Below are positions 51,422 to 62,980 of a stretch of 64,000 nt of DNA, piece after piece. Source of the DNA: Botryotinia globosa (taxonomy: Eukaryota > Ascomycota > Leotiomycetes > Helotiales > Sclerotiniaceae); the NCBI GenBank assembly GCA_014898425.1, contig RCSZ01000011.1, forward strand, positions 62,001 to 126,000. The letters are read 5' to 3'. The position numbers were made by a program, and so were the translations under genes. Positions within the stretch are counted from its first letter, which is position 1, and every line of letters begins with the position of its first letter. The notes beneath the pieces were generated by a model, which did not search any database, had not been told where the DNA came from, and saw only the letters and a list, made by a program, of their open reading frames with translations.

Positions 51422-53335
51422 CTATCCTGACATCTTGACCTCATTCGAAACCGGTTCTTCCTTGGCTGGTTCGGGTTCGGCCGGCTCTTCTTTAGCCACT
51501 TCCTCTTTGCCATCGACCATCTCCGCATCTCCACCCTTGACTTCCCCATCAACTCTGCTGAGTACCGCCACCCCCTCCACATGCCCTGTCTGTGGGAAAA
51601 AGTCAAAACCCCTCAGGCTCTCAATTTCATATCTAACTCCCTCCTCGCTTCCATTAACCAATACCCCCACATCTCTCGCTTGTGTATGAACATTACAACT
51701 AACATAAACCACTCTTCTGGGTCCAAACTTCAATAACTGACTTAAGAAACTCTCATCGCATCCTTTTCTGGGAGGATCAATGACTACCACCGTTTCATCT
51801 TTAGGATAAGTGACTTGTTCGAAGAGTTTTGGTGCATCCGCTGCCATAAAACTACATCTTGATGCATCTAAATTATTGAGTTCAGCGTTGCGACGGGCAG
51901 ATATGATGGAAGCGTCTGAGATATCTATTCCGGTTGAGGATTTGAATAGAGATGAGAGTGTAATGGTGAAGAGTCCGGAACCGGAATACGCATCGATTAA
52001 GTATTGGATTTTTGGTAGGTCTGGGGAGTAGGATCCTGGAGGTGGTAAAGCATGGTCTCGAATGTATTGGGTGAAAACGGGAAGAATGGAATTGTTGTTT
52101 TGGAAGAAAGATCCCGCAATGCTGGTAAATAGGAATTTGTCAATGTATTCTGTTGATTCCCCTTTATTATCCGTAATGCAAGTTTTCAGATCAGTATACT
52201 CGGGAGTTGTGACTTTAATGGTGTTGGGTGGCGTTTCCATATCTTCTTGGTATTCCGCATCGCCTTTGTAAATCCTCTTGGTGCTCTCTCGTAATAGAAT
52301 CGTAGCTCCTCTTTGGTATTTATGGAGTTCCTCTGCAACTCTTTTCCTCTCGAGCTTCATTCCCATTCTCACTGCATCGGTTCCAATTGGACAATCCTCA
52401 ATGTCCAATGTTGCCCTCTTCCCTTTCTGCATGAATCCAATTTCTGGAACCTTATCAAAAGCAGCTTTGGTATCACTCCTTCTGTTTGACCTACTCCTAT
52501 AACCTGGTGGTCCGTCGAAATGTGGAGTAAGCTTTGTGCGATATTCATATTGTAATGGACTTCCAATAGTATCCAAGATAGCCGGTACAAGTTCTGATGG
52601 AAGTTGTGAGAAATTTTTGTATGCCTTCTCAACAATCGATTTCTTGTGTTTCAGTTGCTCAGAATAATCTAACATCTGAAATTGACATCCGGAACATTTG
52701 CTGAAGTATTTGCAGTTTACTCGACTATCATCTCGGAGAGGAGATGGTTGAACCACGGAAACAAAGTCTGCTAAAGAGTAATTGTCTCTTGGAAAATGTG
52801 TAATGACTTTCGCCTTTACAATATCCCCTGGCACACTGAATGGCACAACATATATTCTGTTCGTAGGTGGGTGAAGCGCAAGTCCGTCTCCTGTGGATGA
52901 TATCTCAACGACCTTGACTTCGATCTCCGTGAATCTCTCTGGTAATGCTGCTTCTAATTGAGTGCCTGTCGCAACGGGCGCTGATTCAGCGGATGCTGAT
53001 TGCTCTTGTTCTGCTACATTTTCGACCTTCGCAGACTCGGGGTTTCCATTTTCGATTGGGACCTGAGAAGCATTGGAGATTTTCTGCGCCTCAAACAATG
53101 CTCGCACATCTGCTATTAAAACCTCTTCAGATGATCCCTCCTTGACTGGCTTTGGCTTATAAGCCTTTTGTCTTTTTGGAGCTCGACCGCCTTGGTGCTG
53201 CTTTCTCTTGCGATCCGGCCCTTGGTCTGCTGATGGAGTCATTGTGAAGAAGTTATAGGATCGAACAGGATTAAATTTGTACAGTAAAGGTTTTGAAAGG
53301 AAAGCTCTTGAAAGATTTCTAGAGCATTTCAACAT
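51422..53335 (-). CDS. TRM2: tRNA (uracil-5-)-methyltransferase Trm2
   Basis: SAM-dependent enzyme making 5-methyluridine at tRNA position 54. A single exon of 637 residues from the ATG at 53335. The start MLKCSRNLSRAFLSKPLLYK has Arg/Lys but no acids, like a mitochondrial presequence; a second in-frame Met at residue 32 (MTPSADQ) begins a Lys/Arg-rich nuclear-type N-terminus. A TRAM-like RNA-binding domain spans about 135-195, then an iron-sulfur-type cysteine cluster (Cys208, Cys214, Cys217 in CKYFSKCSGC). The methyltransferase core shows LIDAYSGSGLFTITL (SAM site), VVIDPPRKGCDESF, and the catalytic cysteine in VVYVSCN. A Lys/Glu/Pro-rich tail ends the protein. Length and motif order fit fungal Trm2, of the RumA/TrmA superfamily. 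Confidence 0.95.
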   Translation of the reverse strand: MLKCSRNLSRAFLSKPLLYKFNPVRSYNFFTMTPSADQGPDRKRKQHQGGRAPKRQKAYKPKPVKEGSSEEVLIADVRALFEAQKISNASQVPIENGNPESAKVENVAEQEQSASAESAPVATGTQLEAALPERFTEIEVKVVEISSTGDGLALHPPTNRIYVVPFSVPGDIVKAKVITHFPRDNYSLADFVSVVQPSPLRDDSRVNCKYFSKCSGCQFQMLDYSEQLKHKKSIVEKAYKNFSQLPSELVPAILDTIGSPLQYEYRTKLTPHFDGPPGYRSRSNRRSDTKAAFDKVPEIGFMQKGKRATLDIEDCPIGTDAVRMGMKLERKRVAEELHKYQRGATILLRESTKRIYKGDAEYQEDMETPPNTIKVTTPEYTDLKTCITDNKGESTEYIDKFLFTSIAGSFFQNNNSILPVFTQYIRDHALPPPGSYSPDLPKIQYLIDAYSGSGLFTITLSSLFKSSTGIDISDASIISARRNAELNNLDASRCSFMAADAPKLFEQVTYPKDETVVVIDPPRKGCDESFLSQLLKFGPRRVVYVSCNVHTQARDVGVLVNGSEEGVRYEIESLRGFDFFPQTGHVEGVAVLSRVDGEVKGGDAEMVDGKEEVAKEEPAEPEPAKEEPVSNEVKMSG

Positions 53336-54099
53336 TAAAAATTCCAATTCAAACGTAGAGCGCAGAGGATGACTTATAATTCGCAGAAAAATTGCGATTA
53401 TTCTTAGAAGTCAAAATTTCGATCCCCTAGCGTCATGATCAATGGAAGTTTAGCGTTCATGTGAAATTTATGATAATTAACCTTACTCCACCAAAATTCA
53501 TTGCATTAATAAACATCAATTAGGGAATTATATAATTATATGGAGATTTAAATCATCGACCAATTATCGAATTGGAATTATAGGTTAAACTATATGACAG
53601 AACCAAAACCCTCTTCAAATTGTCATGGGTGCTCAACGTATACATCATCACGTCTTCTCCAGCCCAGCGCGAGGGGTAAAACAACCTCCCGTTACCAATA
53701 TCAACTAGATCCCTTCCTAATAGGAATTCGACAAGAATATAAACGCCGCGGAGGTTCTCTCCTCCTGAACAAAGCCGACATGCTGGCTGTTCAATTCTGA
53801 TATGTGTACGGAGCATTTCAACGTAGGTCCTTCGATTGTTGCAACTCTTTGTGCTATTGTTTCTTTCCTTCAGTCGCTCACTCTTTCACAGTTCATCCCG
53901 AATCTTTTCCATCCTTGTTCCAAATCTTCTTCACTGCATCTGTAACGGAGAATCCACCGAATAGCCAATCGTCTGAATGTCTTCCGCACCTATATTATTC
54001 CAAGTCAGCACATGGCGATGTGGAAGTTATTGCTGCAGAAAGTTTGACTATCAAGATGCTAGCCGAGAATGTCAACAAGACCAAAGCCTTTGGAAAAAC
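53336..54099. other. Intergenic region upstream of TRM2
   Basis: Contains the TRM2 promoter. A 68-codon ATG-started plus-strand frame at 53594-53800 and a 102-codon frame at 53804-54112 are not recognisable. I cannot support a gene. Confidence 0.4.
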
Positions 54100-54504
54100 T
54101 TACTCAGTATAGACATTAACATGTTCATTACTCGAATGTCTTCTCTTGACCCCATCCTTCTTATCCCCTCCCTTTCCTTTATTCACACTTCCACTCCTCG
54201 CTCCCTCAAATCTCGTCCTTTCTGTCTGCCCCTTCCGCATAGATTCCTCCTCACTTCTTCTCCCCATCAACATCGATGGAGTAGGCGACTTTTCTCTTCT
54301 TGTAAATGCAGGAGTCGATTCTGTTTGCTGAATACCCACCTCCATCTCTGTTCCTTTACCTCTCCCTGCAACTCTGATATCGGAAGAATCGCTGCTTTGG
54401 GTGTCCAAAGTAGTGACAGAGTTTAAACTCTCGTAATCATCCAGTGCCATTTCTCTTCCTGTTGATGTCGATGACGACGACAATGATGGTGGTGATCTTT
54501 TCAT
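54100..54504 (-). CDS. Possible small basic/serine-rich protein
   Basis: An open frame of 134 residues from the ATG at 54504 (the frame is open a little further upstream without ATG). Composition is protein-like: MKRSPPSLSSSSTSTGREM, an acidic/Ser stretch (ALDDYESLNSVTTLDTQSSDSSDI), then a basic C-terminal half with KGKGGDKKDGVKRRHSS. There is no domain and no known family. It could be the only exon of a small gene, a terminal exon whose 5' part I missed, or chance. The opposite strand is also open here, which lowers confidence. Confidence 0.35.
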   Translation of the reverse strand: MKRSPPSLSSSSTSTGREMALDDYESLNSVTTLDTQSSDSSDIRVAGRGKGTEMEVGIQQTESTPAFTRREKSPTPSMLMGRRSEEESMRKGQTERTRFEGARSGSVNKGKGGDKKDGVKRRHSSNEHVNVYTE

Positions 54505-56577
54505 ATTTACCGATTGCCAATGAAGGGATATTGGTTTATATGTGGTTGAGTTGCTCACTCGGTTTGGAACAATTGATAGGTCACTTCTCGAAAGAGGCGT
54601 TCACTCAGGTCCCACCACACTTCAAAATGAGTAAGTATACAAAAAGTAATGTCAGAACTCTTTTTCTTCGAATTCTGTAGATATCGTTATCTATATATTA
54701 TCGTTCTTAAAATCTGACACGTCTTGTTTGTTAAAGTTCCTCGGAATGAATACAAGTGAGATTGTACGCATTCCACTCTCATCTTCGCGGCGAGCATCGA
54801 AGTATTTAATCCTTTCCAACTGAGGAATCTTGTGCCATGATTACCTACTCGGCCAATATCATATCTTTCAAAAAGGCTCGAACGGCATCGCAAGTCGTAA
54901 GTCCAACCTATAAGGCTGACCCTATATGCATGGAGCACCAGGTATTTCCACAATCCTGCAACATTTGATTGGACAACTTATCCGGGTTCCGGCTTAGGTG
55001 GAAGTCCCGTGCCGATTGTGTATCATGGTGGAGAAAGGGCTGGATGAGTGTGACGTACGCTTGTTCCTCTATCATGGGTCTCAGGAACCAACTTTGTTCT
55101 TTTAATAAGTTTGGTGGAGGGAAGAGCAATTGATGGGGTTGGAAATAGCATCATGGGATCAAATAGACAAGGGTGCTGTCGACGAAGAAGGGTCTGAGGT
55201 ATTTAGTTGCTACAATAGTATCTAGGCAGTAGCCTTTAGAGCGCGGTATCTTGGGTGTGAACTACCTCATTCCTATGCCCAATTATGTGAAGGCACGAAA
55301 TAGTCTGCGAATGCACTATTGGAACACATTTTTTGTTCGGGATACATCGAAATGAATCTTTCAAGTGTAAGAATTTGAGTATCAGTATGAGTGAGCCCAA
55401 CATACGAAGAAAGCTGTCGACAGAAGCGGTTCTTGAGAATTGAATTTCGACAATGAAAGGGCGTCACCTGAGAGAAGTCAGGGTCGCATGATTCTGGCAG
55501 TCGCTGAAGGATATTTTGGACGACACTATGACCGTGTATGGCTGGATGACTGCGAAGGCCGAGAAGACTGACGAAGTGAAGTGAATGAACTTAGCGAAGG
55601 CTTGCTAATTGTGTAAACCTCATACTGTTAGCATTGTTCCAGCCAACTCCCAACCCATTGATCACTACGATCATACATATGAGATAGAGAGCAGAAAGCT
55701 CAGGAGGAATTGCATAGCGTCAAACATCATTGAGAGCTCGTCTCACATTTTACGGTAGATGATCGATATCATAAATTTATGTCTTGCATTGATGTCTTGT
55801 ACGCCCTTTCATCAAAACCCAGAAGAGATTGCTCGACGTAAGTCCCAGACAATGATCACGACATACCGTCATACTCTCATGTCGAACTTGTACACTATAT
55901 GAGCTGCAACCAGAAGTTTAGTTTCGTAACCTATTCGAAGACACGGCGACGAATCAGAACAGAATTTACATCGCTGCTTCAGCTAAAGATCAGTTGGAAG
56001 GGAGCAGTAGAGTACATGCTCCACTAGAAGGCATAAAGTGTTCACTATATATCCTATATATTGGATAAACACTTCAAATAGCACGAGCCTGCTTCTCGGT
56101 TTGCACTCTGACTTCATTTACAAAAGTAGATATAAAATTCTATTACTTATTACTCTTGAAGTGCATACCTAGCTTTAGGATTTTCCACAGATGTCGAGAT
56201 TCATTGGTGAGCTTTTCAGCCCCCGAAGGTAGAGATTCAATTTGCAGAGTAGTTAAACATGATCATGATCCTAAACTATGCCTCTAGTACACTTCGCAAT
56301 TGATTATCCTATTCTCCATGCATTCATTCATTATCCATGACTCTTTCAGCCTCAGTCCATCACCGCCAAGCTTCACACCTCACCTGCACTGCACTGCACC
56401 GCACCGCACCGCCGCAAAAGATATTCCTCCATCCATGCTATGATTTGTCAATTAAACAACTCCCATTTGCTACCGAAACGACCAATCCAAATCAACCAAT
56501 CCACATCAACTAATCCACCACGACCCACCACCCCGGATGGCAGTCTTCCAATGTAACAAAGCATCCAAAACATACGC
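54505..56577. other. Intergenic region
   Basis: About 2 kb between the possible small gene and the 3' end of LSB5. Short frames only, with no recognised RNA gene. A short repeated GCACTGCACCGCACCGC-like stretch is at about 56390-56412. Confidence 0.45.
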
Positions 56578-58520
56578 TCAATCAAGAGCATTGCGATCAG
56601 CAAACGGGTCATTTTCATCCTCTTCGTCTTCTTCGTCCTCCGATTCCTGTGCTCTCGGATGAATCGTTTGAACGGGAGTGGGTGGTGCGGGACGATGAGC
56701 CGGTTTGGTCGGACTATGTGGACCTGTAAGTGGGCCTGTACCGAGTGTAAGATTATGTAATTGTTGTGTGGTTGAATCACTAGCTCTGCGTCCTGCCTTG
56801 CGTTCTGCATTATTAATTTCCGCCACTGTATGGTATTAGTACGTGCTTGAATGCGACAATTCGATGTTTTCGGTATTCTCGAAAGTCAAAGGCAATCTTG
56901 AGGATGAATACACATACTTTTGAAGAGATGAGCTTGCTCGGCCATTTCGTCGTCAGAGTCACTGTCTGCGTCAATCGATCTATCCAATTGTTCAAATGTC
57001 ATTAAGGCATTGACCAATCCATCGTTTGCGTGAAGAAGCCCTCCAAGCCATTCCTCGGCCTCTACATGTTGAATCTGAAAAAAAAAGCGTTAGCAAATTC
57101 AAGCATGCATTGACTAGATTTTACCACAGCGAGGACTGCAGTTTGACAATCAGAGAGATTCAATATTCCAATATAATTGGATCATTGGAAGTCTACATCT
57201 AGTCTACTGGTATGGTCTACTGGATACACTGATCTTGACTTCAAACTTACATATCGTAGAATCTTCCTTCGTAGCAGTTTGCAGGTATCAAAATATTGCG
57301 AGGCTACTTTGTTCTCAGAAATTCGCTCTTTCTCTCGATCGATATGTCTCAATGCGTTCAAAAGATTGGTAGATGCAACAGTTGATTCCGCAATAGCAGC
57401 CTTCATGGCTTCTTTCTCGGCTGCTAGGTTGAAAGGCTTGGACTTCTTCTTCTTGTCCTTCTTATCGTCTTTCTTGACCTTCTTAGCAGATCCAGACATG
57501 ATTGAGGATGCCCGCTCTCTGGTACTAGCAGATGCAGTTGTTAGAGAGCTTTGTCTTGAGTGAGAAGGTCCAGCTTTAGAGGGACCTGGCCTAGAAGAAA
57601 CAGGTGTAGATGGCTCTTCAAGCTCGTCATCCTGGAAGGGGTTTTCCTCTGTTTCACGGAGAACTTTCGATCTATCTTGCGTGACAACCTTCCTTGTATC
57701 AGGCAGTGCCTTGAGGTGCGTTAGTAAGTGATATGACAACACCCAGATGATACATACATGAAGGAGATTGACAACGTCTTCCATTCCAGAAACTTTCTTA
57801 TATTTAATTGCCCAGCCTCGAAATAGCTCCCTGCACTTAGCTTTCACTGCAGGGTCTGAAGTGCTTGAAACACCACAGACACGTAGACGTTCGAGGAACG
57901 CATCATCGGAGGCAAAAACATGTTCAAATTTTGGCCCAGCATTCTGAACAAGGCCATCCAGAATTTCCAAAGCTCGAAGCTGACGTTGTACGTTACCATA
58001 TTTGAGCTTCTTTCGAAGAGCTCTAGTGGCTTCTCTAGGGCCGGTGGCTTGAAGTTTGATAACATCTACCAAATCTGGAATACCGCCATAGGCACCGTCT
58101 TCGGTTTCTTCACTGGTGAGACGTTCGATAGCGACGGTAACTGCTGAATATGGTTTCTTCTGTTTACGATGAACATATATTAGTTCTTCTGTCTTTGTTG
58201 TTTTCTGTCTGCCAAAAAGAAGATTTCCCACATGGCCTCTATGAAAATAGTCGGATTGGGGTTCTGAAGGAACGTATGATGCAGTATAAGATCTTGCATG
58301 GCGACGTTTAAGTTTTCTCTTGGCAGGCCTACTACCATGCTCGCCATGACAGGAGGACATCAGTCATAAATCTCACAAATCACGAATATGTCTCCATAAT
58401 CTCGTGATGTGAGTTGATAAGAATGGGGCAATTCCGGAAGTAAATAAGAGGAATGAGGAAAGTCAAGAATCAAGAATCAAGAGGAGAGAATGGCAATGGA
58501 GTACTGACCGAAGAAAACAT
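56578..58520 (-). CDS. LSB5: Lsb5-type VHS/GAT endocytic adaptor, 5 exons
   Basis: Predicted adaptor linking ubiquitin/clathrin sorting to actin assembly (yeast Lsb5 binds Las17 and Arf3). Preferred exons are 58520-58509, 58159-57758, 57709-57251, 57074-56918 and 56825-56578, giving 425 residues. This model starts MFSSKKPYSAVTV, as expected for the family. The VHS domain covers about residues 5-150 (VAIERLTSEE, IPDLVDVIKLQ, ALRKKLKYGN, LRALEILDGLVQNAG). The GAT domain is at about 215-330 (LRRKILRY spliced to IQHVEAEEWLGGLLHAND, then ALMTFEQLDRSID). The tail contains NPFADRNALD, and an NPFQDDE motif lies in the linker. A different start, the ATG at 58360, would replace the 12-nt first exon and its 349-nt intron with 67 extra basic residues. 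The 48-nt third-exon-preceding intron (57757-57710) is in frame and could be retained. Confidence 0.88.
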
Positions 58521-59477
58521 ATTTGCCTACCCGTATCTCAGGAGCCTTGACTACGAAAGGGATTGGCTTCGCTACAAGCTTCTTCCGGAATGTCTAACAA
58601 GAGACCAATAGTACGAGTGCAGGAAGAGCAAACAAATATATCGGGATAACCAAGAATAAGTGGATGCAGTCTGTATTGATTTGGTGGGATTCAAAAATGT
58701 ATGTAGTGTGCACTGTGTGAGTTGTCGAGAAAGGAAGTTATCAGATTTTGATGTCAGATGCTCTCCTGCCACGTCTCAAAGTGGAAGGTGGGGGGGGGGG
58801 GAGGGAGGATTTGGGTATGGGTTGGATGATCTGTGAATGTTTCTTTTGGTGATATCTGACCGATTTCCTCTTTCTGGAATCTGTACAGAAGTAGCTAGCT
58901 AGTCGGGTGTATCTAGTACAGTATATCGATATCAGTGAAGTAAAGACATTCAATAATGAGTCGACGACAATGAGTAGGTAGTGAACCAGTAGATATGAGT
59001 ATTGAGTGAGTGCTGATATAGATATCTATACTCAGACGAGATCAAAGTATTTCTTGGTTTTGGTTTTGGTTATGTTTTAAGTGAAGCATGTGATGTACGG
59101 AGTGTGTGAAGGGATTGAAAGAAGATTAGTAAAGCGGGGCGGGACGGGACGGCTCTTTAGTGTCCGACGTACCCACTTTATTGGCATATGAGCCTTAGGC
59201 TCCATGCACCCGTTTTGGAGCTTCTCTCAGTCAAACTTCAATCTCTAGAGCCTCCATCTTCAACGTTTAATAACTACACCGTATCGATGGTTACTTCTTA
59301 CCCGTGGTTTCGAGACATTGATCTTACCGTCTGAACTCAATATATCAATACTCAGTTCAGTCGTTCGCCAACTTCCAATTGATGACGTAAAAAGGAGGGG
59401 AGATTGATAAAGGAGGGGCATGACGGGGGTGTTGCGACAAGTGATGGATTGAGGAAGAGTTGGCGATGAATTGAAAT
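58521..59477. promoter_or_regulatory. Divergent intergenic promoter region
   Basis: Between the LSB5 start (-) and the following plus-strand gene. It holds both promoters. A run of 12 G is at 58790-58801. No gene seen. Confidence 0.45.
58790..58801. repeat. Homopolymer tract of 12 G
   Basis: Twelve consecutive G residues in a purine-rich stretch. A simple repeat. Confidence 0.9.
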
Positions 59478-62206
59478 ATGGTCAAGATGGCACAGTATCA
59501 AGGCTTGAGTCAAGGGGAGTTGAGAGCAGAAGGAAGAGGCCAAGAAAACCTGACATACATGTTTGTCTGGATTTTGCCATAGTTCAATCCTGTCATACTA
59601 ATACTTTATTAACAAACAGTGCGCCAGAGACAGCAATGCGCCCACATCTGTCCTTCACTCCCATCCATCTTAGTCGTTCAAAAAGTCTAAATCCAATGTC
59701 ACCGTTTACACGAACAGTCGATCCACTGAAAACTTTGCGCAACACAGATGTCTACGACCTACCAGATGACGTCCCGAGTCCTCCCATTCCGGATGGTAAA
59801 AAGCGACGAACTCCACGCTCGAAGAATGTCCCCACGAAACTCTTACCCAATGCCCAATCGCATACAAATACTACTGTTGAAGATTGTGACACTGAACTAT
59901 TTGAGGTAGCATCGCCGAAAAGAAGGAAAATTCCTACGAAAGGAGCGCAACCCCCGTTTAAGGTCCCTTCTAGAGTAAAAACTATACCTGCTCATCAAGA
60001 TCTTGAGCAAGCACCTAACGAATTAGGCGACAGGCCTTCTATTTCTCAATTAGTTACACCACCTGATACTCAGAAGAGATCTAAGAAGAGAGCGCTTTCT
60101 GCCACAGTTACCAAGCGGAAGAAATCTTCAGAGTTGTTTCAGAACTCAACAGTTACCAAACCGTCATTGTTTTGCTTTACCTCAAAGTCTTTGAGAGAGC
60201 AATCACAACCCATCAATCGGCTACAAGGTTTCACAACAACCGAGGAACAGATGAAACGTAATTCGAATGGAATCGCGAACACAACTTTACAGAAATTGGC
60301 AACTTTTAGATATGTACCTCGTGAAGAGAATCTATTGGCCAATCAACCGATCACTGCGAGCAAAATAGAGGACACTCATATTAACCTGGATAAGTATCGT
60401 GATGGATATGTTTTAGAAGAGTCCAATCATACCTCATCAGACTATGGGCATACATCAAGTGGCTCATTTTTCGAAGAGGCTTTGTGGATCTCAAAACAAT
60501 CTGTCGACAGCAGTGAGCCTGACACTATTCGTACGAACCAACCCCAAAGCCATCCCTTTTCTGAAAATCTATTGGCCTCTGTCACGCGGCAGAAGGTAAT
60601 TCAAGTTGAGCATTCGCCGAATCAATCTAGTGGCCCTCCCACCTTTGGTGAAGGAACACGGGAGGATGCTCTTGAAGAAATCACCAATAATGATCTCGAC
60701 AGGCAGCAACCACAAAAAGTTCCGCCAAAGATTGACAGCAGTGTGACCACTGAACCTGGAGATATGACTTCCAAGTTGCCAAAATACAATACACATCTTC
60801 CAAAAGGTAATGATCAGCTGCTCAACACAGGATTCGAGCAACAACAAGCACGGAATTCTAAACAGTTACTGAAACTCATGCCAACAATTAGTGCCGGAAC
60901 TTATGATAACGAGAATCATTTCGAGCAACCAGTCATTGAAGAAGGCATGCTAACGATCACAAATTCTCCACTAGATTATTTTGACAGTGATAGCTTTGGC
61001 GATGATATTGATGATGAAGATTTGTTAGCATTGGTTGCAGATCCTGTTATTCCCGCATCTCCCATGAGAGGCAAAGTGGCCCAAAGCATTCCAACAGAAC
61101 CATGTTCACCTTCCATTTCACATATTGTTCCTTCTTTACGCACGAGGACAACACAATTACACGATCCCGTCACTCTTTCGCAAGAAGTCGCTCGCACTAC
61201 ATTTACACCCATTGTTGCAGATGACGGTGATGACTTCCCAATGGATACTGATTTGGAAGAAGAGTTGCTTCGACTCGCAGGAACAATTCAAGTTCAAGGT
61301 GTCGTAGAGACATTGGAACCACCACCAAGTTTAACCCTTCCGTGTGACGGTGATGATACTGACAGGGAAGTATACGATAATACTCTTCAATTCTCTTCAC
61401 CTACGCCCCGAGAACCATTTTCTAAAGGAATAGCTCTGGCCAAATCCACTGATAAATCTAGTCCATCGAAACCACCGGCGACACAAGAAGATGTAGATTG
61501 GAGCTATATTACATCGACGGCTTTGAGTTCGGTCAAAGCTCCAATCATTCAATCTTCTGAGGCCCTCATCCAGCCATTCAAAAGCAGACCTCTAGAGAAA
61601 TTGTCTACACCTGTGCAATCGATTCAAACCAACATATCGAAAATGTGGCTGGATGATAGTCATGAATATTTACCCCTCGCACCGTTTGCTCGGCCGAAAT
61701 TTCCCCAAATAGTTCAAGATCGATGCCCAATCAATGGATTATCGTCTCAAACCATTCTTCGTGTTTGTTTCCGGATTGGTGAGATGTTTAAAGAAGGAAG
61801 TCGTTGCAATGCGCTAGGTCAAGACGCAATTATCGAGCTCTTTGCTCGTGTTAATTTCTCATCTCGAGAACCTGGGACTACTAAACAGCACTTTCAATTT
61901 GCAGACTTATTTCATGATCGACCACCATTTGCTAAGGGTATTCTCGCGAACTTTAAGACTACGGGACTAGCGGAGAGTGAAAGCAGAACTTTCATCGAAC
62001 CAAGCGAATCGTTGATGGCAAGATGTTTGGGCAGAGTTAAGAAGGACGTTAAAAATGGTTCTTGGTTGTTGCATATCATCAATGTGAGAGTGACGGATTG
62101 GGAGGAGATAAAATGGACGAAGAGAATTGTTTGTGGAGAGCGCGAAGAAGAAGTCAAAGTAAAGACCACTACTACCATTGCTGAGTTGTGCGAGGGGATG
62201 GCTTGA
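59478..62206 (+). CDS. Large disordered protein with acidic motif and conserved C-terminal domain
   Basis: Main exon to 62206. Two starts are possible. A spliced model uses exon 1 59478-59560, a 59-nt intron with a GTTTGT donor, a TACTAAT branch site and a CAG acceptor, then 59620-62206 (889 residues). An unspliced model starts at the ATG at 59636 (856 residues). Counting from 59636, the first 400 residues are basic and disordered with KKRR-type clusters. Residues about 443-465 hold an acidic motif (DYFDSDSFGDDIDDEDLLAL). Residues about 685-835 are globular: PQIVQDRCPINGLSSQTILR, VCFRIGEMF, IIELFARVNFSSRE, HFQFADLF, then LLHIINVRVTDWEEIKWTKR. The beta-rich C-terminus could be an OB-type fold, and DNA repair or chromatin work is possible, but I do not recognise the family. 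Confidence 0.85.
59561..59619 (+). other. Likely 5' intron of the preceding large gene
   Basis: GTTTGT donor, TACTAAT branch motif at about 59597-59603, and an AACAAACAG acceptor. Splicing joins an upstream ATG frame (59478) to the main frame without a stop. If the upstream ATG is not used, this would be an intron in the 5' UTR. Confidence 0.6.
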
Positions 62207-62980
62207 TATGGATATTTGAGGATCTTGCTATCATTGCTATCATACTACTTCCTGTGTATTGTTGCTAATCTAGAAGGGCGCAGACTAACATTTAGAAAGG
62301 ACTAATCATTGCAGATATGACATCTCTAACACTGAAATATTTAGCTACGTGAATGCAATTCTACTTTTTCAAACAAATTTACACACATCGTTCATATGCA
62401 TATTACTAAAAGCTTGACATTGAGACTTGATCAGACCAGAATGTTAGATCAAGTCGAAATGCTTCTGCCTAGAAAGTCCCATTCATCACATGATTTGCAT
62501 AGCCCTACGGGGCTATGAACTAACCAATCAGAACTCCTCAATTCATCAAGTGGCAGGAACCTGGACCCCCCGCCGCATATGCAAGTCTAAGTCTTATCGC
62601 AATCCATCATCGTTCACGAGCAAATAACATTCAATCCCATTATTGTGGCAGTGTTGCAAGCTTGCGAGCCGAGTTTGGATGACGCGGCGAAACTTCATGA
62701 GAGAGGAGTCCTTTCATTATATGTGCAGTTTTCCCTTGGGTTCTAGGCAGAAAGAAGTGAGATCGTGAAAATTTGAAGTTTTTCGTTCATTTTTATAGTT
62801 TGTCGGTTGAAATACACGGAAGGAAATACGTACATCTTCTGGTTCCTGTCAAGTCTATTTGCAAACAGTTCCTTTTTGATCCACATTTTTCAGGTACAGG
62901 TATAGTTACAGGTACGCGGATAGAATAGAGCTTGGGTGTACGCAAGGGATACTAGGTCGGTAGTTTCGGAAGTGTCGAAG
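62207..62980. other. Intergenic region
   Basis: 3' UTR of the preceding gene and promoter of the next. No gene or repeat seen. Confidence 0.5.

Noticed and set aside
53594..53800. 68-codon ATG-started frame upstream of TRM2
   Set aside because: No family likeness; cannot be told from chance.
59471..59635. Direct upstream extension of the large gene's frame through 59471
   Set aside because: It begins at TTG and reads through what looks like a well-formed intron (59561-59619), so it is unlikely to be coding as an unbroken stretch.
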